This document shows, one piece after another, positions 44,619-52,994 of a stretch of 64,000 bases of DNA (position 1 is its first letter; the number at the start of each line of letters is the position of its first letter). The stretch covers positions 573,890-637,889 of the forward strand of contig CAVRAZ010000006.1 in assembly GCA_963719135.1 (NCBI GenBank), given 5' to 3'. This stretch comes from CAVRAZ01 sp963719135. GTDB taxonomy: Bacteria; Pseudomonadota; Gammaproteobacteria; DSM-19610. The notes beneath the pieces were generated by a model, which had not been told where the DNA came from, ran no database searches, and saw only the letters and a list, made by a program, of their open reading frames with translations. Both the position numbers and the translations under genes were made by a program.

Positions 44619-46574
44619 TCACTTGCGCTCCAGCAGCAGGCTGCCGCCGGCGTGCAGGCAGACGTGCCAGCCCGATTTGACCCAGGTGGTCGCGACGGTG
44701 TCCAGAACGAGCAGCGGTCCTGCCAGCCAGGCGCCGGGCGCAAGATCCGAGCGCCGGTGCGTCGCGATCGACGGTGTCGCGCCCCCGGGATCGAGCGACG
44801 GCGCGGGTCTGCCATCGGGCACGCGCGCCGTCGCGGCAACCGGAAGCGACGGCGGCGGCGTGTGCAGCGTAAGCCGCAGATTGACCACCTCCACCGGCGC
44901 AACCATGCGGTGACCGAAGTGACGCTCGTGCAGGCGGTGAAAAGCCTGTGCGGCGTCCGCGAGCGACACATAGGGCACCGTGAGATGACTGCGCTGACCG
45001 CGGTAGCGCAAATCGAGCCTGGGCGACGCCTCGACAATCTGTTCCGGCACGCCCTCGCCGGCCAGCTCGGCGACGCCGCGCGCCCTGAGCGTCGCGAACG
45101 CAGCGCGCAGCGCCGCGTCGTCGCAGTCGTCCAGGCCAGCCCGCACCGCCTGTGCCAACTGGCGCCCGCGCGGCGCGACCAGCATCCCCAGCGCCGACAA
45201 CACGCCCGCGTAGGCCGGCACGACGGCGCGCGGCATCGACAGTGCTTCGGCCAGCTCGCACACGTGCAGGCCGCCGGCACCTCCGAAGGCCATCAGCGCG
45301 AAGTCCCGCGGATCCAGGCCGCGCTGGACCGATATGACCCGCAGCGCCTGCGTCATGTGTTCGTTGCACACCCGCACGATACCCAGGGCCGCCTCCCGAA
45401 CGGAAACGCCCGTGGCCGCGGCGAGCGGCGAGACGACCGCCACCGCCGCCTGCGGGTCCAGCACCATGCCGCCGCCGAGAAACGCCGCGGGACAGAGACG
45501 CCCCAGCACCAGGTTGGCATCGGTGACGGTCGGGCGCTGGCCACCGCGTGCGTAACAGGCCGGGCCGGGATCGGCGCCGGCTGACTCGGGTCCAACCTGT
45601 AATACGCCGCCTTCGTCCAGAAACGCAATCGAACCGCCGCCGGCGCCAATGGTATGCATGTCGACCATGGGCACCGCCACCGGATAGCCGCCGATGGCGC
45701 CGTCCGACGTCAGACCGATGTCACCGTCGATCAGCGCCACGTCGGTGGACGTGCCGCCCATGTCCAAGGTCAGCAGCCGCGTCAGCTCCAGCGGCAGCCC
45801 CAGGCTGCGCGCGCCCATCAGGCCGCCGGCCGGCCCCGACAGCAGCAGCTCGACCGCCCGCCCCGCCGCCTGCGCGCTGCCGATGGTCACCCCGGAACTC
45901 TGCATCACGCTGACCGTCGCCGGCGCCACGCCGCGCCGCAGGCGTGCGAGATAACCCTGGACCAGCGGCCCCACCCAGGCGTTCAGCCAGGTGGCGATGC
46001 CGCGTTCGTATTCGCGGTATTCCGGCAACACGGCCGAGGACCGTGAAATGAACAGATCGGCCGGCAACAGCGCCTCCACCTCACGCTCGCAGCGGTCATC
46101 GAGAAACGAGAACAGGAAATTGATCGCGACCGCACGCGGTGCAAGCGCGCGGACACGCTCGGCGAGCAGTACGCGGTCGGCATCGGTCAACGGGTCGACC
46201 AGCGTGCCGTCGGCCGCGAGCCGGCCGCCGACTTCGACGCAGAACGCCGGCGCAACCGGCGGCGGCCGCGGGCGCGGCCGCAGGTTGTAGAGTTCGCGCC
46301 GCGCCTGGCGCCCGATGGTCAGAACGTCGGCCAGGCCGCGGTTGGTGACGTAGAGCGTCGCCACGTCTTTGCCCTCGAGCACGGCATTGGTGGCCACCGT
46401 CGAACCCTGAATCAGATGATAGGAACAGCCTTCGAGACCCAGTTCGCTGATGCCCCGGTGGATCGCCTCCTCCGGCGCCGTCGGCGTGGACAGGACCTTG
46501 TGGATCCGCAGCTCGGCGCCGTCGAACCAGACAAAGTCGGTGAAAGTGCCGCCGGTATCAACGCCCAGCAGCAA
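44619..46574 (-). CDS. hyuA: Hydantoinase/oxoprolinase A-type protein
   Basis: About 651 residues from TTG 46574: LLLGVDTGGTFTDFVWFDG begins the HyuA actin-like ATPase fold, followed by QGSTVATNAVLEGK, SSGVTIG, LSGPAGGLMGA, LDMGGTSTDVALI and GAGGGSIAFLDEGG. ATP-dependent N-methylhydantoinase, acetone carboxylase and 5-oxoprolinase subunits share this architecture. No hyuB follows, which is unusual for the true enzyme. The start overlaps the end of the upstream GGDEF-like gene by 17 bases, indicating coupled translation. The longer upstream frame is unsupported. Very GC-rich. Confidence 0.82.
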   Translation of the reverse strand: MLLGVDTGGTFTDFVWFDGAELRIHKVLSTPTAPEEAIHRGISELGLEGCSYHLIQGSTVATNAVLEGKDVATLYVTNRGLADVLTIGRQARRELYNLRPRPRPPPVAPAFCVEVGGRLAADGTLVDPLTDADRVLLAERVRALAPRAVAINFLFSFLDDRCEREVEALLPADLFISRSSAVLPEYREYERGIATWLNAWVGPLVQGYLARLRRGVAPATVSVMQSSGVTIGSAQAAGRAVELLLSGPAGGLMGARSLGLPLELTRLLTLDMGGTSTDVALIDGDIGLTSDGAIGGYPVAVPMVDMHTIGAGGGSIAFLDEGGVLQVGPESAGADPGPACYARGGQRPTVTDANLVLGRLCPAAFLGGGMVLDPQAAVAVVSPLAAATGVSVREAALGIVRVCNEHMTQALRVISVQRGLDPRDFALMAFGGAGGLHVCELAEALSMPRAVVPAYAGVLSALGMLVAPRGRQLAQAVRAGLDDCDDAALRAAFATLRARGVAELAGEGVPEQIVEASPRLDLRYRGQRSHLTVPYVSLADAAQAFHRLHERHFGHRMVAPVEVVNLRLTLHTPPPSLPVAATARVPDGRPAPSLDPGGATPSIATHRRSDLAPGAWLAGPLLVLDTVATTWVKSGWHVCLHAGGSLLLERK

Positions 46575-47628
46575 GCGCGGACGCCTCCACGACGCAGTTG
46601 CCGCCGTTATCGCGCGCGCGCGCCAGCGCTTGATAGCAGCGCTCGAACAGCCGCTGCTGATCGTCGCCGCCGGCCGAATCGGCCAGCCCCTGGCTGACCC
46701 GGAGCGCTTTGCCTTGCGCGGGCGCTGCGTCCACGACATGGCGGCAGACGCGGTCGGCCACCTGGTGAGCGGTGTGCAGCGACGCGCCTTCGAGCAGAAC
46801 CGCGAACATCTGACTGCCGACCCGACCGATCAGATCGAATTCGCGCACCGACGCCTTGATGATCCGGCGCACCGCGCGCAACGCTTCCTGACCCTCCACC
46901 TCGTTCAGTTGCTCGAAGTGGTCGATTTCGAGCAGGACCAGAGTGAGCCCCTGGCCGGCCTTGCGCGCCGTATCGAGCGCCTTGTCGAGCGCGTCCATCA
47001 TCACCCGCCGGGTGACCGCGCCGGTCAGCGCGTCCCGTTCCAGCACGGCGTCGGTTTCGAGCGCCAGCCCCAGACCCACGCCGCCGTGATGCGCGCGGCG
47101 GTCGAGCCGGGCCAGCGCCCGCCGGTAGACTTCGCTCGCAATCAGCGTGTCCAGACTGGACAGGCGGGCCAGCAGCCGGACCAGTTGTTGCCGGTGTTCC
47201 GCGCTCATGCCGGCGAGCGCGAGCTGCTCGTACAGCAGCGCGCGCTGATAGCCTAGCGCCGCCAGGTACAGGCTGAGCGATACGCCCAGACGCACGTGGA
47301 CCAGCGCCAGGCCGACCTGCTTCTCGAAGAACCCGGCACTACCGAAATCCTCGGTCCAGGTGCGTAAGTGAGCGGCCAGCGACTGCGCGAGACGCTGCCG
47401 GTCGAAACTGCGCAACAGTGCCGCGGTCTCGGGCTGACCGTCGAGAAAATCCAGGAAAGCGCCGACCACCGGCGCGATCTGCGTGCTGTCACCGAGAAAG
47501 GCCTGCAGCGGCTTGAACGCATCGGGCGCCATGTCGTCAAGCGCGGCGAGCCTCAGTTGCGTTCGGCGCCACACGGCGTCCAGCCCCAGTTGCTCGCTGA
47601 TCGGTGTATCTGGTTTCAACCCCGGCAT
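46558..47628 (-). CDS. Globin-coupled sensor with degenerate GGDEF domain
   Basis: 356 residues. N-terminal ~150 residues resemble a globin-coupled sensor: FFEKQVGLALVHVRLGVSLSLYL carries a His at 111 in the proximal-haem context. From about 195 (DALTGAVTRRVMMDAL) a GGDEF-domain fold follows, with EIDHFEQLNE retained, but the active-site motif at 271-275 reads GSQMF instead of GGDEF. It is therefore unlikely to make c-di-GMP; it may be an oxygen or redox sensor that binds nucleotide or signals by partner contact. Co-transcribed with and overlapping hyuA. Confidence 0.78.
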   Translation of the reverse strand: MPGLKPDTPISEQLGLDAVWRRTQLRLAALDDMAPDAFKPLQAFLGDSTQIAPVVGAFLDFLDGQPETAALLRSFDRQRLAQSLAAHLRTWTEDFGSAGFFEKQVGLALVHVRLGVSLSLYLAALGYQRALLYEQLALAGMSAEHRQQLVRLLARLSSLDTLIASEVYRRALARLDRRAHHGGVGLGLALETDAVLERDALTGAVTRRVMMDALDKALDTARKAGQGLTLVLLEIDHFEQLNEVEGQEALRAVRRIIKASVREFDLIGRVGSQMFAVLLEGASLHTAHQVADRVCRHVVDAAPAQGKALRVSQGLADSAGGDDQQRLFERCYQALARARDNGGNCVVEASALAAGR

Positions 47629-47770
47629 CCGCTATCCCAATTCGGAAAATTTTACGTTATGCTTGTGCGCCGCTTGATGTGAACGGATTTTCAATCGCGC
47701 GGTCTCACTGACCCGACGACACATCCAGCGCGTTCCCCCTACCGGACCTGCCGGGCAGATCATAAAACAC

Positions 47771-48718
47771 ATGGCATCAAAAATCCTGATCAGTGTCGAA
47801 CGGCTGTACCGGTACTACGGGTCGGTCTGCGCGGCACAGGATATCAGCTTCGAACTGGCGCAGGGCGAGGTTCTCGGCTTCCTGGGGCCGAACGGCGCCG
47901 GCAAGACCTCCACCATGCGCATGCTGACCGGCACCCTCGCACCCAGCGCCGGCCGGGTCCTGATCAACGGCATCGACCTGCTGGAGAACCCCAAGGCGGC
48001 CAAGGCGCAGATCGGTTATCTGCCGGAAAATCCGCCCGTTTACCGGGAACTTACCGTGAACGAATACCTGACCTACTGCGCCCGCCTGCGGCGCGTCGCA
48101 CCGGTACACCGCGCGCGCGCGATCGATACCGCCAAACAACGCTGCGGGCTGACCGAGGTCGGCAGGCGCCTGATCGGCAATCTGTCCAAGGGCTTCCAGC
48201 AGCGCGTGGGCATCGCCCAGGCGATCCTGCACAGCCCGCCGGTGGTCATCCTCGACGAACCGACCGTGGGGCTGGATCCGATTCAGATCCGCGACATCCG
48301 CGCGCTGATCCGCGAGCTGGGCGAATCCCACGGCGTGATCCTGTCGACGCACATTCTTCCCGAGGTGCAGGCCACCTGCAACCGGGTGCAGATCATTCAT
48401 CGCGGACGACTGGTGTTCAGCGAGTCGGTCGAGAATCTGGAACAGCGCCTGACCGGCAACACGCTCACCTTGGAGACCGCGAGCGATCTGAACCACGACG
48501 CGCTGCGGGAGATTCCGGCGATCACGCAGGTCGAGCGCCTCGGCGAGCGGCGCGCCCGGCTGACCTTCAGCGGTGAGAATCCGGCGCCGGCGGTGGCGCA
48601 GTTCGTCGTCGACCACGGCTGGGGTCTGAGTGAACTGACCCGTGACCGGCGCACGCTGGAACAGATTTTCGTCGAACTGACCTGCACCGAAACCACGCCG
48701 CACGAGGACGCCGCCTGA
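47771..48718 (+). CDS. ABC transporter ATP-binding protein (GldA-like)
   Basis: 315 residues. Walker A is GPNGAGKTST near residue 45, signature region LSKGFQQRVGIAQAI, Walker B VVILDEPTVGLDP, then a C-terminal regulatory part of about 95 residues. It belongs to the single-NBD exporters of the Gld/Nat type. It shares the end and start (TGATG) with the next gene, and together with 48718-51748 forms a four-gene export unit on the plus strand. Confidence 0.9.
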   Translation: MASKILISVERLYRYYGSVCAAQDISFELAQGEVLGFLGPNGAGKTSTMRMLTGTLAPSAGRVLINGIDLLENPKAAKAQIGYLPENPPVYRELTVNEYLTYCARLRRVAPVHRARAIDTAKQRCGLTEVGRRLIGNLSKGFQQRVGIAQAILHSPPVVILDEPTVGLDPIQIRDIRALIRELGESHGVILSTHILPEVQATCNRVQIIHRGRLVFSESVENLEQRLTGNTLTLETASDLNHDALREIPAITQVERLGERRARLTFSGENPAPAVAQFVVDHGWGLSELTRDRRTLEQIFVELTCTETTPHEDAA

Positions 48719-49470
48719 TGATCGCCGCCATCGCCTGGCGCGAACTCAAGAGCCTGTTTCTGTCGCCGCTGGCCTGGTCGCTGCTGGCCGTGATTCAACT
48801 GATCATGGCGTATCTGTTCCTGTCGCAGCTCGATCAGTACCTGTACTGGCAGCCGCAGATCGCCGGCCTGCAGGACGCGCCCGGCGTGACCGACTTCGTC
48901 GCCGCACCCTACCTGCAGACCGCGGGTTTTCTCGTGCTGTGGATCGCGCCGGCGATCACCATGCGGGTGCTGAGCGACGAACGCCGCAACGGCACGCTGT
49001 CGCTGCTGCTGTCCTCGCCGCTGTCGATGAGCGAAATCGTCCTGGGCAAATTCCTCGGGGTGTTTCTGTTCTTTCTGATCATGCTGGTGATGCTGGCAGC
49101 GATGCCGCTGTCGCTGTACGCCGGCACCGCGCTCGATGCCGGCAAGCTGGCCGCCAGCCTGCTGGGCCTGGCGCTGCTGCTGGGCACGTTCGCCGCGGTC
49201 GGTCTGTTCATGTCGTCGCTGACGGACCAGCCGGTGGTCGCCGCGGTCAGCACTTTCGGCGTTCTGATCCTGTTGTGGATCATCGACTGGAGCGGCAGCG
49301 AACGCGAAGAGGTCAGCGGACTGTTCCGCTACCTGTCGCTGCAATCGCATCTGCAATCGTTTCTCAAAGGCCTGTTCAGTTCGGCGGACGTCGCCTATTA
49401 CCTGCTGGTCATCGCGACCTTCCTGATCCTGGGCATCCGCCGCCTGGACAACCAGCGCCTGACCGGCTAG
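48718..49470 (+). CDS. ABC-2 family permease (GldF-like)
   Basis: 250 residues with about six hydrophobic helices; the motif ITMRVLSDERRNGTLSLLLSSPLS is the typical cytosolic loop of ABC-2 permeases in gliding-type or multidrug exporters. Substrate unknown. ATG overlaps the ATPase stop. Complete for the subfamily. Confidence 0.88.
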   Translation: MIAAIAWRELKSLFLSPLAWSLLAVIQLIMAYLFLSQLDQYLYWQPQIAGLQDAPGVTDFVAAPYLQTAGFLVLWIAPAITMRVLSDERRNGTLSLLLSSPLSMSEIVLGKFLGVFLFFLIMLVMLAAMPLSLYAGTALDAGKLAASLLGLALLLGTFAAVGLFMSSLTDQPVVAAVSTFGVLILLWIIDWSGSEREEVSGLFRYLSLQSHLQSFLKGLFSSADVAYYLLVIATFLILGIRRLDNQRLTG

Positions 49471-49475
49471 CGCGC

Positions 49476-50846
49476 ATGCGGATCACGAAACAGTCACGCC
49501 GCCAGATCCGGTTCCAGAATGCGATGTTCGTCGTCGTGTTGCTCGGCTGCATAGGCCTGCTGGCCTGGCTGAGCACCCGCTATGTGGCGGAAGCGGACTG
49601 GACGGCCAATCACAGCAACAGTCTGTCCGACACCAGCGAGCGCCTGTTGAACACCCTGGCGGGACCCGTCCGCGTGACCGCGTTCGCGCGCGAAAACAAA
49701 GAGCTGCGCGACGGCATCCGTGACCTGATCGAGCGCTACCGGCGCGTCAAGCCCGACGTAGCACTGGAATTCAAGAACCCCGACGCCGAACCGGAACACG
49801 TGCGCGAACTCGGCATCACCCGCGACGGCGAGCTGCTGGTCGAATACCAGGACCGCCACGAAAAGGTCAGCCAGCTCAAGGAAGAGCCGCTGACCAACGC
49901 GCTGATGCGCCTGGCGCGCGGCGGCCAGACGCGCGCCCTGTTCCTGACCGGTCACGGCGATCGGGATCCGAAGGGTGAAGCCAATTTTGCGCTGGGTAAT
50001 CTGGGCAAGGTGCTGCAACAGAAGGGCATAGAACTGAATACCCTCAACCTCGCCGAGAAACCGGCGATCCCGAAGGACACCCGGCTGCTGGTGATCGCCA
50101 GCCCGCAGACAAAGCTCCTGCCCGGCGAAGTCACCCTGATCGAACGCTATGTCGATGGCGGCGGCAATCTGCTGTGGCTGACCGAACCGGGGCAGAGCGC
50201 CGGCCTCGAACCGCTCGCCGACAAACTCGGCATCGAGATACTGCCCGGCACGGTCGTCGACGCCGGCACGCAGATGCTCGGCATCAACAGCCCCGCGTTC
50301 GCGCTGGTGCCGCAATACCCGCGCCATCCGATCACCAAAGGAATGGACAGCCTGACACTGTTTCCCGAGGCGGCCGCGCTGCAGGCCGACACCACCGGCG
50401 ACTGGAAGGTCACTCCGCTATTGACGACCCTGGCGCGTTCCTGGACCGAAACCGGGCCGCTGGACAGTGCGACGCTCGAATTCAATGCGGACGCCGACGA
50501 ACACGCCGGACCGCTGGACATCGGGCTGGTGCTCACCCGGCCGCGCAAGACCGAAGGCGTCGGCGACAGCGCGAACGAACAACGCGTGGTCGTGATCGGT
50601 GACGGCGATTTTCTCTCCAACAGCTACCTGGGCAACGGCGGCAACCTGGACCTCGGCCTGAACCTGTTCAACTGGCTTTCCAACGACGACCGCCTGGTCG
50701 CGATCGCCGCGCGCAGCGCCGGCGACACGCAACTGCAGCTCGGCCGCACCGCGCAGATTTTGATCGGTTTCGGTTTTCTATTCGGACTGCCCGCCCTGTT
50801 GCTGGGCGGCGGGCTGTTCATCTGGTGGAAGCGGCGGCGGGCCTGA
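49476..50846 (+). CDS. GldG-like ABC transporter auxiliary protein
   Basis: 456 residues. One N-terminal membrane helix (about 15-35, AMFVVVLLGCIGLLAWL), a large extracytoplasmic domain with FLTGHGDRDPKG and LLVIASPQTKLLPGEV, and a C-terminal helix (LIGFGFLFGLPALLLGGGLF, followed by WWKRRR). This matches the GldG/DUF4350-like proteins that partner single-NBD ABC systems. ATG 49476 lies 5 bases after the permease stop. In flavobacteria GldAFG is linked to gliding; here the function is unknown. Confidence 0.85.
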   Translation: MRITKQSRRQIRFQNAMFVVVLLGCIGLLAWLSTRYVAEADWTANHSNSLSDTSERLLNTLAGPVRVTAFARENKELRDGIRDLIERYRRVKPDVALEFKNPDAEPEHVRELGITRDGELLVEYQDRHEKVSQLKEEPLTNALMRLARGGQTRALFLTGHGDRDPKGEANFALGNLGKVLQQKGIELNTLNLAEKPAIPKDTRLLVIASPQTKLLPGEVTLIERYVDGGGNLLWLTEPGQSAGLEPLADKLGIEILPGTVVDAGTQMLGINSPAFALVPQYPRHPITKGMDSLTLFPEAAALQADTTGDWKVTPLLTTLARSWTETGPLDSATLEFNADADEHAGPLDIGLVLTRPRKTEGVGDSANEQRVVVIGDGDFLSNSYLGNGGNLDLGLNLFNWLSNDDRLVAIAARSAGDTQLQLGRTAQILIGFGFLFGLPALLLGGGLFIWWKRRRA

Positions 50847-50848
50847 GC

Positions 50849-51748
50849 ATGAAATCGCGCTGGGTGATCAATCTGCTCCTGCTCCTGGCCGTCGGCATAC
50901 TGACGCTGGTCGCGCGCTACGAACCGGGCATCGATAAGAAGCCGCCCGCCGCCGCCCTGACGCCGGTGCATACGGACGAAATCACGCGCATCGAACTGAA
51001 ACGCAAGGCGCACCCGCCGCTGCTGCTGGAGCTGGACAACGGCAACTGGCGCATTCACGGCGAGCCGGCGCTGCCCGCCGAAGAATCGCAGGTGCTGGCG
51101 CTCGCGCGCCTGGCCGATCAGACCGCCGAACGCAGCTATTCCGCCGACGGGATGGACCTCAAAAAACTGGAACTGGACCCGCCCGCCAGCAGCGTGACGC
51201 TGAACGATCTGACGCTCGACTTCGGCATGCTCGATGCGTTGGACGGGCTGCGCTACGTACGGGTCGCTGCGCGGGTCTACCTGATCCCGGACCTCTATCA
51301 GCACCTGATCGACGCCGACGCCACCCAGTTCGTCCGGCGGCGGCTTCTGGCCCCGAATGCGCACATCCACCGGATCGAGCTGCCCGACCTGACGCTGGAG
51401 GAAACGGAAGGGCGCTGGCAGGCGACGCCGGACCAGGGCAGCGCCGTCGACAGCGACCAGTTGGTGCAGTTCGTCGAGCGCTGGGAAAACGCGCAGGCGC
51501 TGAGCCTGCGCCGCGACACCACGACGGATGACGCCGGCAGGGTAAGGATCGTGCTGCGCGGCAAGGATCAGCCGCTGATACTGACCATCCGCTCGCGCGA
51601 CCCCGAACTGGTGCTGGCACGGCCCGAATGGGGCGTGCAGTATGTCATGGCCGAACCGGCCGGCCGCTTTCTCTCGCTTGCGAACCCCACGCCGCCGGCG
51701 CCCGCCGCAGCGCCGGCTCCGCCTCCGGTCGACGCGCCGGGCGACTAG
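50849..51748 (+). CDS. DUF4340 domain-containing protein
   Basis: 299 residues. Signal or membrane anchor at residues 6-24 (WVINLLLLLAVGILTLVARY), then two DUF4340-like beta-rich modules (DEITRIELKRK; IHRIELPDLTL) and a Pro-rich tail ending PVDAPGD. DUF4340 proteins accompany GldFG-type ABC genes, so this is likely the last component of that transport unit. Starts 2 bases after the GldG-like gene. Confidence 0.82.
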   Translation: MKSRWVINLLLLLAVGILTLVARYEPGIDKKPPAAALTPVHTDEITRIELKRKAHPPLLLELDNGNWRIHGEPALPAEESQVLALARLADQTAERSYSADGMDLKKLELDPPASSVTLNDLTLDFGMLDALDGLRYVRVAARVYLIPDLYQHLIDADATQFVRRRLLAPNAHIHRIELPDLTLEETEGRWQATPDQGSAVDSDQLVQFVERWENAQALSLRRDTTTDDAGRVRIVLRGKDQPLILTIRSRDPELVLARPEWGVQYVMAEPAGRFLSLANPTPPAPAAAPAPPPVDAPGD

Positions 51749-51887
51749 CAGGCGGTTGAAAGATAATAGGGCAAGTGCGAGGCAAGGCGAAAACCGGCGA
51801 AACAGCGCGGTGTACACGCAGTACATGCGCACGTTAAGCCGGTCTTCAACGCCGGATTGCGCCGCATGAACGTTTTGCAACGGCCTG
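51749..51887. repeat. 139-bp palindromic intergenic element before mutM
   Basis: Ends are CAGGCGGTTGAAAG and, reverse-complemented, CAGGCCGTTGCAAAAC. Inner arms also pair: GGCGAAAACCGGCGAAAC against the complement of GTTAAGCCGGTCTTCAACGCC. The whole interval can fold as one long hairpin. It begins straight after the DUF4340 stop. The end sequence recalls known gammaproteobacterial repeats with CATTTT-CAACAGCCTG ends. No coding capacity seen. Confidence 0.7.
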
Positions 51888-51903
51888 CCGGGCCGGTCCA
51901 CTG

Positions 51904-52719
51904 ATGCCCGAACTGCCCGAAGTCGAGACCACGCGGCGCGGTATCGCACCGCACCTGCGGCAGCGCCACGTCGTCGAGGTCCGGCTGCGCGAGCGCCGGC
52001 TGCGGTGGCCCGTGGTCTCGACCCTGGGCAGACGCCTCGCCGGCCGGCGGATACTGGACGTCGCGCGGCGTGGAAAATATCTGCTGATCGGGTTCGATAC
52101 GGGCACGCTGCTCGTGCACCTCGGTATGTCGGGCAGTCTGCGCATCGTGGCGGCCGACACGCCGGCCGGCAAACACGATCACGTGGACCTGGTGCTGGAC
52201 AACGGCAAGGCGCTGCGCTTTTGCGACCCGCGTCGATTCGGCGCGCTGCTCTGGACCATCGGCGATCCGCTGCGGCACGCACTGCTGCGCGACCTCGGGC
52301 CCGAACCCCTCGGCGACGACTTCGACGGCGACTACCTGTTCCGCCGCTCGCGCGGGCGTTCGGCCAGCGTCAAGGCGTTCATCATGGACAGCCGCACACT
52401 GACCGGTGTCGGTAACATCTACGCCAATGAAGCGCTGTTCATCGCCGGCATTCATCCGGCGCGCGCCGCCGGCCGGATTGCGGCGCCCCGCTACGAGAAA
52501 CTGTGCGCGGCGATCAAGACGGTGCTCAGCCTTTCGATCGAACTGGGCGGCACCACGCTGCGCGATTTCGTCGACAGCGAAGGCAATCCGGGCTATTTCC
52601 AGCAGTCCCTGCGCGTGTACGGCCGCAGCGGCGAGCCCTGCCCTGTATGCGGTGCGCCGATCCGGGAAAAGCGACTGGGGCAGCGCTCGTCGTTCTACTG
52701 TGCCGTTTGCCAGCGTTGA
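51904..52719 (+). CDS. mutM: Formamidopyrimidine-DNA glycosylase
   Basis: 271 residues. N-terminus MPELPEVETTRRGIAPHL places the catalytic Pro1 and Glu2, Lys in the VHLGMSG-type loop (LLVHLGMSGSLRI), and a C-terminal zinc finger CPVCGAPIREK...FYCAVCQR. It removes oxidised purines such as 8-oxoguanine. Complete. The following gene is a universal stress protein remnant. Confidence 0.97.
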   Translation: MPELPEVETTRRGIAPHLRQRHVVEVRLRERRLRWPVVSTLGRRLAGRRILDVARRGKYLLIGFDTGTLLVHLGMSGSLRIVAADTPAGKHDHVDLVLDNGKALRFCDPRRFGALLWTIGDPLRHALLRDLGPEPLGDDFDGDYLFRRSRGRSASVKAFIMDSRTLTGVGNIYANEALFIAGIHPARAAGRIAAPRYEKLCAAIKTVLSLSIELGGTTLRDFVDSEGNPGYFQQSLRVYGRSGEPCPVCGAPIREKRLGQRSSFYCAVCQR

Positions 52720-52756
52720 AGCGCCGGAACCAGCGTAACTCACAGGGAAGCGCGCC

Positions 52757-52980
52757 ATGCCAAACACCGCAGTGAACAGGCCGATTCTCGTACCCGTGGA
52801 TTTCTCGCCCTATGCCGAAGCGGCGCTGGTCTGCGCCGCCGAACTTGCAGGCGTCCTGCACGCGCCGTTGCGGGTTGTGCACGTCGTCCACGACCCGGGA
52901 CAGGCGCCGAGCAGGTCGCGCGGCTCGCACCCGTCCCGGTTACCATCGTCAAGACGAGTCCACCGGAAACCAGTGCCTGA
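52757..52980 (+). pseudogene. Remnant of a universal stress protein gene with internal deletion
   Basis: The first 40-odd residues (NRPILVPVDFSPYAEAALVC, then LRVVHVVHDPGQAP) are a UspA N-terminus. At about 52911 the frame changes to one reading EQVARLAPVPVTIVKTSPPE and stopping at TGA 52978. That stretch equals a Usp C-terminus, compare SVAYEVAHQTRVPVTIVKAPP in the intact gene at 56348-56989. About 90 middle residues, with the ATP-binding G-2x-G-9x-G region, are missing. A read-through ORF continues in the first frame but has no family match. Confidence 0.82.
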
Positions 52981-52994
52981 CCGGAAATCCGCAC

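Noticed and set aside
46574..46739. N-terminal extension of the hyuA frame to 46739
   Set aside because: It overlaps the C-terminal GGDEF-like coding region and contains no HyuA features; TTG 46574 fits the conserved start.
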